The translations under genes and the position numbers were made by a program. This document shows positions 52,301 to 63,426 of a stretch of 64,000 nt of DNA, piece by piece (position 1 is the first letter of the stretch; each line of letters opens with the position of its first letter). The notes below the pieces were generated by a model, which saw nothing but the letters and a program-made list of their open reading frames with translations, made no database searches and had not been told where the DNA came from. The stretch is taken from positions 480,287 through 544,286 of the forward strand of contig NW_006766895.1 of the NCBI RefSeq assembly GCF_000275845.1, written 5' to 3'. Source of the stretch: Dichomitus squalens LYAD-421 SS1. Lineage: Eukaryota; Basidiomycota; Agaricomycetes; Polyporales; Polyporaceae.

Positions 52301-55300
52301 GGGGAACCCAACGTCACGTGCAGCGGCGACAAGGGCGGCTTCGTCCGGAGATTCGGCCTTGTATTCGAGGTGGAACGGGTGCGCGCTGTCAGAACGCTCA
52401 GAGAGGACGCTGTGGCAGACAGCCAGCGCGCGGAAGAATTCGATGAGGTGCTGGCGCTGCGGCGAGCTGCGGTCTGCAAGGTCGTCCGCAAGCCTGGGCG
52501 AGATGAGGGTGAGGTGGTCGGGCTGGGCGTAGCGATTCTTGAAAGTCTGCGACATCTTCTCGATCATGCGCTGCTTGAGGACCTGAAGGTGTATATCCTC
52601 CTCTTGCGGGTCCATGGCGTCCACCTTGCCCTCGCGCTTCGCGGCCCCGCGCTGCGCCTCCGTGACCCCTTCGCCGTAAGCGATGCCGTTAACCGAGCAT
52701 TTTTGGAACTCCATGACGTTTTGCGTGAGCGTGCCCGTCTTGTCCGAGAATATGTACTCGATCTGTCCGAGGTCATCCGAGATGTTCCAAGTCTTGGGAG
52801 TGCAGGCGGCATCGAAAGGCTTGTAGTACATGTCCACGTCCTGCGAGATGAAGAACGCCTGAATCGTCTTGACAATCTCGATGGAGATGTACAGCGAAAT
52901 CGGGACGATGTTCTGGAACGCGATGAGGCAAGAACTACAAGGGGCATCAGCTCAAGTGATATGAACGTGGAAGAATCCAAGTATGAGATCACGTACACGA
53001 AGGTGACGACAGCGTTGAGCACATATGAACTCGAAGGTTCCGAGTCCACTTCAAAGAACTTCGCACTCGTGTCCCCCTTGCTATCGAAATAGCCGTTCAA
53101 GATGCCGGAAGCGATACACATGAGCATGAGGAGGACGAAGTTGACGATGACATTGAAATTCGTCTCCTTCTCGATCTTCGAACGCTTCGAGGGGGTGTCG
53201 CCGCCGTTCAACATGATCTTCGAGTCCGCCCCAGTAAAGACAACCAGCCCGATGATCCACGCAGTGTTCCGGATTGTGCATCCACGGAGAAGGAGCTCGT
53301 TGATCGTAACAGACTCCTGCTTCTGCTCGCCGGACGACGGGTCCGTGTATCGAAGGACACCATGGTAGAGGTACAGATTGGCATGGGGCGGCTCAGAGTC
53401 CAGTACAAACGAGACGCGCTCGATGTCCTCTTCCGAAGTGATCGACGAGGTGGCGCGTACGGACTTGCGCGGCTTCAAGTTCGTCTCGCCGTCCAGGTTC
53501 TTTGTCTCCAGGTAGCACATGTTATCGGGGTCTGACGTGGACAACACGACGATATCCGCCGGTACCTGCTCGTTCTCGCGCAGCAGCACGATGTCGCCGA
53601 CCTCTAGCTTCTTCCAGAGCGTCCGCTCCCACCGTGCAAGCCCACTCGTTCGCCTGTTATAGTCGATGACTCCGACAGACGGACGCTCGCGGATAGACTG
53701 CTGGTATGCCGTCAATGAGCCAGACGCCGACCCCGCTCCCCACGACATCACCGTGCCCCTGGCCTCCTGCGGCGGCGGGTAGCTGTGCGAGTCAACACTT
53801 TGAATGTCCTCGAGCTTCCTCCCAGCGCCATAGTAGCCCATCTCCGAGTTGCCGTCGTTGACATTAAGCGTGCTGACGCTCGCGCGCCCATCGCCGGCCT
53901 TGCTCAGCACGATTTGTTTGCCCTCGCCGGCCTCTTTCTCCCGCAACCGCCGTACGCCGCGCGTCACCTTCCCAGGCGGGTTAAGGCCAAGCATCTTCTC
54001 GAACCAGTTGCGCGGGTCCGTCGGCTGGTTGACGTTCCGCCAATTTCCGAGCTTCGTCGCGGCCGAATTGTTGACCTCATCATCGAGGAGTGCTCTCCGG
54101 TAGTCTTCGATGCCGTCTTTAATCGCAGTCACCGTGAGAATGAAGATGAGCGGGAGCGCGGAGGTCTGCGGCGAGGGCGCGCCGAATATTGAAAATACTG
54201 TTGGGGGTGTCAGAAGCAGTGCAGTCGGCGCGGAGCATTACTACCTACCTTGAACGACGACGAGCGCAAGAAAGTATAGGTTCGCAACGCTGCACAATCA
54301 CGGTCGTTCAGTTAGTAAGGTCGGTATTTGGGGATCGGCAAGACGTAAGACAATGGTTCACGCTCTTTCCAGGAACCGAACAAATCGAAGCATCTCTCCG
54401 AACGGAAATCAAGTCGCAGTGGGACGTGAGACCGCTCCTTCTACGTGGGGTGCGCACCAGCCCTCATGGTCGCGCGCCCCTTGGGCATGTTTGGGAGTGG
54501 AAACGGGTGTACTATAATTGCGCGGACTGTCAGAGGTTACCTTCTCGACGCTGATCTTCGCCGAACGTGAGACCGGTGACTTCGGGCACTCTTGACTATT
54601 CTGCAACGCACAGCGCGCTTTCCTGAACACGAGAGCACAACGGAAGGATTCAAGTGCGACTAGTGCGCAGCATGCGCGCAGGAGAATGTGAGTGGAGAGC
54701 AGCACATAGATCTCGTTGTCGATACCTCCACGGCCTCTCCGGAGAAACGAAAGAACAGTTGATCAAATGGCTTCGCAAAAATAGTAGAAGTAAGAACCAG
54801 AGGGGTACGTACTTCCACTATGCTGGCGAAGATGGACGAAGCCGGGTGCCAATACATGGAAGCGTAAGCGCATTTTGGTGGACGCAACACCGCACTCGCC
54901 GGGCGCTACGGCCTGTGCCAAGCCAGGAACAGGGTACTCACCGACGGAACTGCTCGTAGAGGTTTCGAGGTATGAATGTAACGATTGTATACTCTATGGA
55001 GGTGTTATAGCACGCAAACAAAGGAGACATACGAAGACACGCACTGCTTGTTCGAACTTTATTTCGCGCATACCTTATGATGGGCTCTCCATGGTTGTCC
55101 TTCTCGTCGGGGGGTAGGGGCACGTTGACGTAGACATTCCGTCGCCGGCCATGAATGTTGGGCTGGGTTGCAGGACTGTCCGAGTCTGCCGTTTCCTGCC
55201 TCCGTTTCTCTGTCCCCCTCCGGAAGAACCTAGAGCCCTTCCTTCTCGTCGACTTCCTCCTCTCCGCCCTCTGCTCCTGGCGAATCGACTCTGCGATGGT

Positions 55301-55414
55301 CGAAGCTGCGGTGCGCACCGTGCGGAGACGGAGCTCGGGGTCGATACCATCGTTAATCTCGTCGTCGGTGTCTAGCTCGTCGTTGGGGTGCGCGTTGCGG
55401 CGAAACAAAGACAT
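49329..55414 (-). CDS. DNF1: P4-type phospholipid-translocating ATPase (Dnf1-like flippase)
   Basis: Eleven exons: 55414-55045, 54993-54942, 54289-54249, 54197-52997, 52934-51802, 51736-51707, 51641-51325, 51262-51029, 50977-50845, 50792-50510, 50454-49329; 1639 residues. It flips phospholipids to the cytosolic leaflet of plasma or endosomal membranes. Motifs in order: N-terminal [15 protein letters not shown] and [20 protein letters not shown], typical of the Dnf1/2 branch. Then the actuator region [15 protein letters not shown], phosphorylation motif DKTGT (Asp about 619), nucleotide-binding [18 protein letters not shown] and [11 protein letters not shown], then the C-terminal membrane helices. 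The last about 260 residues form a Ser/Pro/Tyr-rich, probably disordered cytosolic tail. Intron 2 is 652 nt, about ten times the norm. Family partner: a CDC50/Lem3-type subunit, not encoded here. Confidence 0.94.
54290..54941 (-). other. 652-nt intron 2 of the flippase gene
   Basis: Donor GTGAGT after the codons of FRR, acceptor GATTGTGCAG before VANLYF; the family sequence FRRVANLYF is contiguous. No coding segment with resemblance to the flippase is found inside, nor a recognisable RNA gene. It may be an expanded intron or contain an old insertion. Confidence 0.75.
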
Positions 55415-56673
55415 GTGTTGTTGTAGCGCAATGCGCGGAGACCCAGAGCCAGCTCGAGAGTCGCGAGAAGACAGCCAGGAGAAATGTAGAGATGCTGGAG
55501 AAGAGTAAAAGCTTGACCTACTCAGCCGTGGCGGTGAGCGAGATGCTGGCGCAGCCAAGCGCGCCCATCCGTAACAAGGACCCCGAGACTCCGCTCTTGT
55601 CCCTTCGGCTTACGCCGCCGGTCCTTATTCCACACTCTCATGTCAATTCTCATTTCATGTGAGTACTTATGCCCTGAACATCGTACAGACGGTCGTCTAT
55701 ACTTACTATCGACTCGAAGGGGAGTTTGGCCATTGACTCGTGCAACAACCATTCGTGTCGATCCTACTTGCAAAAGGTGGCAGAAGTCCCGGGCCGAGTC
55801 TTGACAGAATTCATCTGACCGCGGCGCATGCGCATCTGTTTCTAGGCGTGCCTTTCTCGTCCGCCTCTCAGTCTGCGCTCGGAAGCTTCGCACTTCTTGA
55901 CATTTGATGGATGATTGTAAGGCATACTTATTTCCATCTGGCAGCAGGGAAAGGGAGTGCCACAAGACGAGCCTCATGAATCACCCTCCACAACCGTGCA
56001 CCCTGACGTTTACCAGCAGAACGAACAGTGTCTCAAGATGTGAGCTGTGCGACATGTTGCAGATATCATGTCTCAACCAGACCCTTGTTGCGCACTGCTT
56101 CCACAGAGAGCGTGCGAAAGACGCGGCACATGTGACGTTTGCCACATTCTATCACTGAAGGTTACAGTACATATTGTGGGGCAGAAGCTTTGAAGTAAAG
56201 CTCCGAGGAAATGCATGACGTAGTAGCCTCGATCTCATGCTCTATGAAGCCGTCAGAAAGGTAGCCAGAGCGAGTCTTGATTCAATAATTTATTCCGAAG
56301 CGCGATGGTTGTGTACAAGATGCGTTGGGTCACTGCAGGCTGGGTGTTCGAACATGGAGTATGTGCTACAACGTGTCTAGAGGTAATCTGGTATCAAATG
56401 TAAGGCTACAGCGTCAGCTAGGACTTGGGTCGAAGCTGGTAAAAACAGTCATCAGCAGAAGAAACGAATGCAATAAATATAGGTGGAAGTAAAGGAGTGT
56501 GAGCAATGCGCAGAGCATGCGCAGCTTTTGAAGTCGAAGTCGAAAAGGGGATTGCAACGTGGAGAGCGTCGAACGGAAGCGAATGTGGTGGGTTGATCAA
56601 CGAGACGTGATGAAGCATCAGCGCTCGTGGTCGCAGACTCGTCGCCGTGGTCGGTGAAACATCCAGTGGGCGG
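55415..56673. other. Intergenic: flippase promoter and F-box 3' flank
   Basis: About 1.26 kb without a supportable gene. Short frames (for example minus 55522-55977) show no family resemblance. Confidence 0.45.
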
Positions 56674-58488
56674 TCAGTACAGCGCATGCGAAGCACCGCT
56701 TCCACCAGGGCCGTGCTGCGCCGTTCTCGCGCCCTCGCGAGGCTGCCGCACCTCCAGCCTATCCGCAATATGCTCTCCAGCAGCCTCGATGACCTCTACG
56801 ACGCGTCCAGGCGGCAAGATGGGCGGCTTGAAGGCGACCGTGACATCTGGACGGAGCGCCTCTCCCCCGAGCAAGAACATCTGAGACACCGTCAGCTCGC
56901 GCAGGCTCGGCAGCGCCTTGTACAGCGCCGCGAACGCCTCTGCCGACGCGTGGACCTTAGTGAGCGCGAGGCTCTCCAGAGCAGGGAAGGGTGACTTGTC
57001 CGCAGCGACGCTCGCCTGTGCCGTCGGGACTGTACATGCGGTCAGGAGCGGCTCGGCGTCCAGGCGCTCTTCGAGGGCCGGAGAGGACGACTCCTCAAGG
57101 GCGAGATGGCGCAGCGCAGGCGCGTTGAGCGTGTCGAGGATGGTCGCGGCGGCATACGCGTCGTCGTATCCCAGCTCGATGGACTCTAGGCAAGGTAGAG
57201 GGAGGGGCTCCTCGACGTAGGAGGAGCTGCAGCTTGTAGACATGTCGCCGGGGGACAGGCTGGGACCTGAGACGCGCACGGTGAGCTCCTTGAGGCGAGG
57301 GCAGCGTTCGAGCAGCGCTTTGAAATCCCGCTCGGTTGGTCGCACCTCGTTGCAGTGGTAGGACAGTTGCAACGTCTCCAGCCCTGGAGCCCGAGCGGTT
57401 AGCTGCGCAGGTAGGAGGCGAGGAAGCTCGGCCCAGTTCGTATGGACCCCTGACAGGATGAGTTTCTTGAGACGCGGAAGAACGGGTTCGTCCGTCTGCG
57501 CGCGCTCGTTAGCGCGTAGGAGCGCACTGAAGGGCAGATAGTTGGGATCCTTCCTGTCGGTGGGGCTGAACTCGGCAAGATAAGGAACGAACTCGTTGCA
57601 GCGCATGAGAACGAGACTCTCGAGGGATGGAAGACTCAGAGGTAACGGACGTGGAGCAGAGACAAGCTGGGGTAATTCCATACCGATGCAGTCAAGAGCC
57701 GTTTGCATGGGTGCCCAACGGTCCGTGAGGATGGCGAGGGAGCGGAAGCGGCGGACATGGGGAAGGAGGATGTTCAGCACATGATGCATGTGCTCCACTC
57801 GGAAAGGGTGCTGGTAGTCGTACAACTCGTCATTGTAGGGGCTGACCACAGTTCCGAAGGAACTGTGCGCGGTTGTCCGTTCAGTAACGGAATTACGATG
57901 CCAGGTTGAGCCGACGCGCACTCACTCTACTTCGGAGAAGTCCCAGTCCGGGTCGCGTGCGTCGATGAAGATGTCAAGAAGGCACTTGGCCGATCTTGCC
58001 AGATATCTCGAAGCGTTCGCGAAAATCGGGCCACCACGATCATTCATGGTATCTCCAATTGTCACGACGATCCTCGTCCAGAGGTGGGGAGTTCCGAGTG
58101 CGACCACGCGCCAGTGCTTGTTGACTGACGCGAACACTTCCGGACTTGTGGAAGAGGAGGACATACAAGGTGAGATACCATCTCGAGTGAGTTCGTCCGT
58201 ACTGTATCCTTCTTCGTGATGTTCCGGGTCTGGGGTGTGTGCTCCGAGAAGGAAGATGTACGAGAGGAGCTCCACGGGGAGACTGGCGATCGGTGCCCGA
58301 TGGGTTACTGTAAGAGCCATGGCTGAAGGCCCATTCCTTGCAGAGAGAACTCGAGATTGAGCTTTGTGCGAGGGATCCAAGCGGAGTGTGAGCTGTTTAA
58401 GAATGAGATCTCCATCGTGTCGCTTCGGGGTGGCAAGGAGACGTTGCGACGCGACAGCTGTTGCAGTGGTGGTAAATGACAGACTCAT
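56674..58488 (-). CDS. F-box/LRR protein, two exons
   Basis: Exons 58488-57926 and 57862-56674 join across a 63-nt intron to 583 residues. The F-box is at about residues 60-120: APIASLPVELLSYIFLLGA, then FASVNKHWRVVALGTPHLWTRIVV. Regular LRR-like segments follow: LESLVLMRC, LKKLILSGVH, LETLQLSYH, LKELTVRV, LESIELGYD, LRHLALEES, LESLALTKV, LRELTVS. It is an SCF-adaptor type protein of unknown target. It is not closely similar to the 27.5/38/40.6-kb group and so belongs to another branch of the family. Confidence 0.85.
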
Positions 58489-59417
58489 CCTCGAATGTTC
58501 TGTTGCGGAGGACTTGTATACACAGCCCTGTCGTATAGAATGACGGTATCGACGGTGTCGGTGTCGGTTGATGGGATATCCAGGATCATCGCCAGGGCGC
58601 ACCGACTCGTCGCGCCTTTATGGATGATCCTCGTCGGACTACCGCGCGTCAACGCTCTTTTGTCTGGGAACGCGCGATGTTGATGGATGTGCATACCCTG
58701 CGTTGACAGAACAAAAGAAACCACAGGGGGTGTAGATCGCATCGAGACTACAGCCGATCGAGCTTATTGTCTCTCCTCCCGGCGGTCCGTCGATCACCGA
58801 GAAGTAATTCTCACCGAGTTCACATGTCCGGGACATGCGCCTGCCAGATGTAGACGCTGCCTTGTCCTGCCCCGAATTAGATGTTGCGTGTAATGAAAAC
58901 CTGTCGGGGGCGCTCACAGCGGCAGCTCAACGCCACCGACGGTCGAGAAGGAGGGCAGCGCGACGGTGAGATCATGATCGAGACGCCGACATCGTCTCTT
59001 GACATCTCTGCCACCATCCGTTAGCGTCGAAAGGCGCTTCTCGACGCCCGCTACCGGAATAGTCAAGTGCTGTAGTTCCGAGCAAGGTTTGTACCGCTTA
59101 TGGCAGAAGCCTTCTGCCGGGACTATGATATGCATCCCGGCCTGCGCTTGCGACAATCTATCTGGCACTTGACGCAACGCATCGTCACACATCACCATTC
59201 AGTGGATAATTCTGTCTATAGCACGCGCGAGCACGTACCAAAGCTGCTCGGAACCTAGCGTCATGGGATCCAAAAACCCCCGGCGGCGTGGGTCTTGCGT
59301 TCTCATTGACAAGTCACTTAGGCGGTACGATGACGGCAATCTTCTGCAGAGCGTCGCATGCATAAAACCGCACAGAGCGATCGCAGCCATGCCACGCCCA
59401 GGCTGCAACGTTGGAAA
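58489..59417. promoter_or_regulatory. Divergent promoter region, F-box gene and lactonohydrolase
   Basis: 929 bases between two divergent starts. No gene is supported. An in-frame upstream ATG for the lactonohydrolase exists at 59358. No certain core element is visible. Confidence 0.4.
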
Positions 59418-61071
59418 ATGGTCGCGCTCTCAGGCATCACTTCTATCGTTGTCGCGTTCGCTGCGTGGGCGTACGCAACGATACCCGCGACGCCCAGGCT
59501 AACGAGGGAGACCCTCCCACCACAGGCTGTGGTGAGTACATCCAGTGGTCACTTCTCGAAACGATCGTCGTGGTGATGCTCACGGTCCTCCCATCGCCGC
59601 TCATCGCTGCTGCGGCACCATGGTCCTCTCCTCTCCATCACAGCTCGTCGATCCTCTCACCTTCAACGTCCTCGGAATTAACGGCAGTTTTCGGGAATCA
59701 TCGGTCACCGAGTTTTTCAACCCGACAAACACGACTGCGCCCTTCTTCCAAGTCTTTGACTCAGAGTTCCTACAAATCCTCGGACCCAACGCGACTATCC
59801 GCGCCATCGCAGCGAACCCCGGATTCGCATTCGCGCATGAAGCACCTATATGGGTCCCAGAGACGGACGAGGTGTTCTTTGCGAGTCAAGACGGCGGTGC
59901 TCTAGGATTCAGCGACGTCAACCATAACAACCAGGTATCGAAGATCAGCCTGAGCGAGGTCGCCGCAGCAATTGAAGCGTCCGATTCGAGCGTCGCGCCG
60001 GTGAATGTCAGCGTCACGAAAGTACGGCTTCTCTTCTTTGGTGTCGTGACGTGATGCTTGTCCATTTACGTACGCGCCCATCGAACACACATCGCAGATA
60101 GACCTTCCGGAGGCCGTGCAGATGACCAACGGTGGGACAGGGCCCTTCTTTGGGCGGCTCGTGTTCGTCAACTCCGGACGAGGGTCCATCCCACCATCGC
60201 TGGTGTTAGTCGACCCAAGGGACCCCAGCAACACGACCGTGTTGCTCGACAACTTCTTCGGTCGCCAATTCAACTCACTGAACGACATCAAGATACACCC
60301 GCGCACGGGCAAATTCTTCTTCACGGACGTGACGTACGTATCATTATATCCACAGATGCAGATTTCATCTTACTGAACAGGCATTCAGCTATGGTTTCCT
60401 GAACCATTTCCGCCCGCTTCCGTTGTTGCCCAACCAGGTGTATCGATTCGATCCCGACACAGGTTCTGTCCGGGTGGTTGCAGATGGCTTCGACCGGTGC
60501 AACGGGGTCGCATTCTCACCGGATGGAAGCGTCGCCTTCGTGTGCGTGTACAACCACCCCTCGCATGTCTCCTGAGAGGTTGATAGTATGAGCCACATAG
60601 CACTGATACCGGACTCAACGGAGGTTTCCTGGGCAACAACCAGACCGCCCCTGCCACAATGTAAGCACAAGTGCGACGAGAGCCATTCGCGGGATACACG
60701 CTGATACCTCTCGTCGCAGCTACGCCTTCGATGTGGACCCGAGGACAAACGCCTTCGCTAACCGCAGGGTGTTCGCATACGTGGACACCGGTATCGCCGA
60801 TGGAATACAACTTGATGGTGCAGGAAATGTCTACGCCGGATGTGGCGATGGAGCTCAGGCGAGTAACGCACCAGTCATGTGGGTAGAGATTCGAGGCACA
60901 TTGTATCCACAGGTTTGGAATTCGGAAGGCACCCTGCTCGGCAAGTTTTTCCTCGGCACGGTCTCCGCAAATCTCATTTTTGCTGGGGATGGGCGTCTGG
61001 TCATCTTGGCAGAGACTGCAGTATACTTCGCTAACATCGCGGCGAAGTTTAACAACGTGTCGTACCCATAA
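59418..61071 (+). CDS. SMP-30/gluconolactonase-like lactonohydrolase, secreted
   Basis: Seven exons: 59418-59531, 59644-60021, 60098-60333, 60389-60541, 60601-60660, 60720-60858, 60913-61071; 412 residues. A signal peptide starts at 59418 (MVALSGITSIVVAFAAWAYA); the in-frame ATG at 59358 would put charged residues before it and was not chosen. The six-bladed beta-propeller family is shown by APIWVPETDEVFFASQ (first metal-ligand Glu region), FNSLNDIKIHPRTGKFFFTDVTYG (Asn/Asp ligands), CNGVAFSPDG and DTGIADGIQLDGAGNVYAG. The family includes fungal lactonases acting on aldonate lactones; the substrate here is unknown. The final intron (60859-60912, 54 nt) starts with GC and has no stop in frame, so retention would merely add 18 residues (430 total); splicing restores DGAQVWNSEG, the usual family spacing. 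Confidence 0.88.
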
Positions 61072-61243
61072 ACGTTACGACGCTGTACCTACATCAATGG
61101 ATGATGTATGACGAGCTAGCGTAAGAGAAGACATGAGGTCCCGTTCTGTACTCCACAATCCCTGCGAACGCACCTGAATGTATATCATGAATCACGGACG
61201 AAGTTGGCCGCGGGCCCACTTCTCTTCATAACGCCAAGGTTAG

Positions 61244-62332
61244 CTAAACAGTGGGAATGCTTAAGTACGGACTATCAAGTAAGAGTCCAATGGATATCAC
61301 AGTACCTGGCCTTCGACTCCAGCCTTTCGATTTCGACTTGGCAGCGTCGCCCTTCAAGTTCAGACTGGTCTTCACGAACTTGGTCACTCGTCGTGAGGGT
61401 GCCAGGCCCTTAGCAGCGAAGGGAGAGGCAACGGTCGTAGGTTTCGGTAGTGTGCGGATTGTGCGTGATCTAAGCCTATGTCAGTACATTTCGTAGTAAC
61501 GAACTTGTATGAACGCGCACCCGAGCAAGATATCTCTTGAGGAGCGCTCCGTCCGCTTCCGTTTACGAGATGGAGAGGACTGTTTGCGGGTGGTGAGGCA
61601 GCAGTCTTCATCGAAGACGATTTTCTTGCCCGCATTAGACAGTGCGACTTTGAACAGGTGCTCGGGGAGGTAATTCGCTTTCCCTGACGATTTTGCTAAG
61701 GGGGGATCCTCGCTTAGATCGTCTTCTTCGTCCTCGTCCTCATCTTCCCCTTCGTCGGATCCCATAGCCTCATCCTCATCTCCCTCTCCAGCTTCTTCAT
61801 TCTCGCCCTCCTCTTCGCTATCATCTCCTGCGCTGCTCATTTCCTCGTCCAAGGATGGAACCTCTTCATCGAAACCTTCACCCTCCATCTGCACGTCAGA
61901 CTCGGATCCCGCAGATTCCTCGTCGTCATCTTCGGCCTCGGACTCGTCCTCCGCCTCAGCCATCGCGCGAGCCATCCGGGCCTCCAGCTCCTCCTTGCTC
62001 CGGCCACCAACACCGTCACTTCCAGCTTCTGGGTCGTCAAGGTCGCTGTCCTCGTCCTCCGACACTTCCGCTTCAGTCTGCCTTGACTGCCTGCGACTTG
62101 CGGCCGGACGGTCCGTCTCCTTGCCCTTGCCCCTTATACTAGCCGAGCGCTCCTTCAAAGCCCTGTCATGCGCTCTGTTCTTGTCCTTTTTCTTTCGTTT
62201 CAGCACGGCATGGTGTTTTTTGAGGACGTTTTGTTCGCCCTTCGCAGTTTTCTTTGAGGAGTCGAAGGATACAGCCTCGGGCGCCTCGTCATCGCTCGAT
62301 TCGTGCTGAGTTTGTTGGGAACGTTTCGCCAT
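61244..62332 (-). CDS. Acidic nucleolar protein, Bud21/Utp16-like
   Basis: Exons 62332-61521 and 61469-61244; 345 residues. The N-terminal half is Lys-rich (KKHHAVLKRKKKDKNR), the middle (about residues 105-215) is an almost continuous Glu/Asp/Ser tract, and the C-terminus contains NYLPEHLFKVAL, SPSRKRKRTERSSRDILLGSRTIRTL and a basic tail. That C-terminal pattern is what is known from the U3-snoRNA-associated Bud21/Utp16 family of the small-subunit processome, so a role in 18S rRNA maturation is inferred. The final 23 codons (after SRRP) may be intronic read-through; a further small exon downstream is possible. Convergent with the lactonohydrolase, 172 bases apart. Confidence 0.7.
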
Positions 62333-63426
62333 GTAACACAGAGCAGATGTTAGTAAAGACGAATCACGGAGGGAGTCAGAGGAGCGGAAAGGGGAATATA
62401 CCAGCTCGTCTCGCGAAGTACAAGGCGAACTTGTGCAAAAGCACAACCTTGGGCGCTTCTGATCGTAGCCCGGCCCGGGACTTGCGGCACATCCTTTTCG
62501 TACCTCTGCTGCCTTTCTCAGTGGGTCGCGGTTCCACCATCATTCTCCTGAATATACAGCACCGTGACTGTGTCCTGCAGTGACGGAGATGTTGAGAGTA
62601 TGAGTATGGCAACTGTGGCTGGGAGTGCTACTCAACTGCATTCTCTAGCTAGCTCGCTTTTGCATCTACATGGACCTATAGTCGTGACTAGATCAGACGT
62701 GGCACCTTGCTAAGATGTCGCAGAACGCAGGAATTCCCCCTCTGATGCTAAATCCTGACACAGCGTCCAAACATCATCAGGTGCCACTAGATTGCCGCAC
62801 TGGACCCAAACGAGCTCATACATCCTGATTACTTTGACCCCTGCCTTGCCAAACAGATGTGCGATGATGCGATCACGTCACGGTCCCGCTCAATGGTTCC
62901 ATGGCATCAGCAGAAATATCTCTAGACACTGTTTCGAGTCACGGGCTCCCACAACAGGACGTTGAGGCTTCTACATCAAACGGCGAGGCTCATCTTTCTG
63001 CTTTCCCATGACTCACAAAGTTAAAGCTCAGCGCATGCGTCGCGGCTTGGGCTGCGAATCTCGAGACCACGCGTTCCGAGGACCAGGTGTACCGCTTGAT
63101 GGGCGTTCCTTTAAGTAAAATCCTAGGCGGACCTGTCGACGCAGGATCCTGGGCAGTCCGACATGGCTATGCATATAAGCGACTCGCAGATACATTGCCG
63201 CAGTACGTAGTAGGGCCGATGTGTACACAGCTTGCTAACTACTTGTAGTCTACTAATAGGTCGTCCGCGTGGTGCACTGTCGAGCCAGGAGCGCAAGACC
63301 AATCCTATACAAAACGTCGATCATATTGCCTGAAGAGGCACTGAAGAGGCAAAAGTCAGTATCTGGTCAAAGTGGAGTTGTAAGGAAGGCCCTCACCTCG
63401 ACCTAGCTGGTAGCAGCCGCACCAAG
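62333..63426. other. Intergenic between Utp16-like gene and right-edge gene
   Basis: 1.09 kb with no supportable gene. It is the promoter side of the Utp16-like gene and the 3' side of the aerolysin-like gene. Confidence 0.45.

Noticed and set aside
52229..53092. 287-codon plus-strand frame opposite the flippase
   Set aside because: Mirror frame of the P-type ATPase catalytic exon; no independent evidence.
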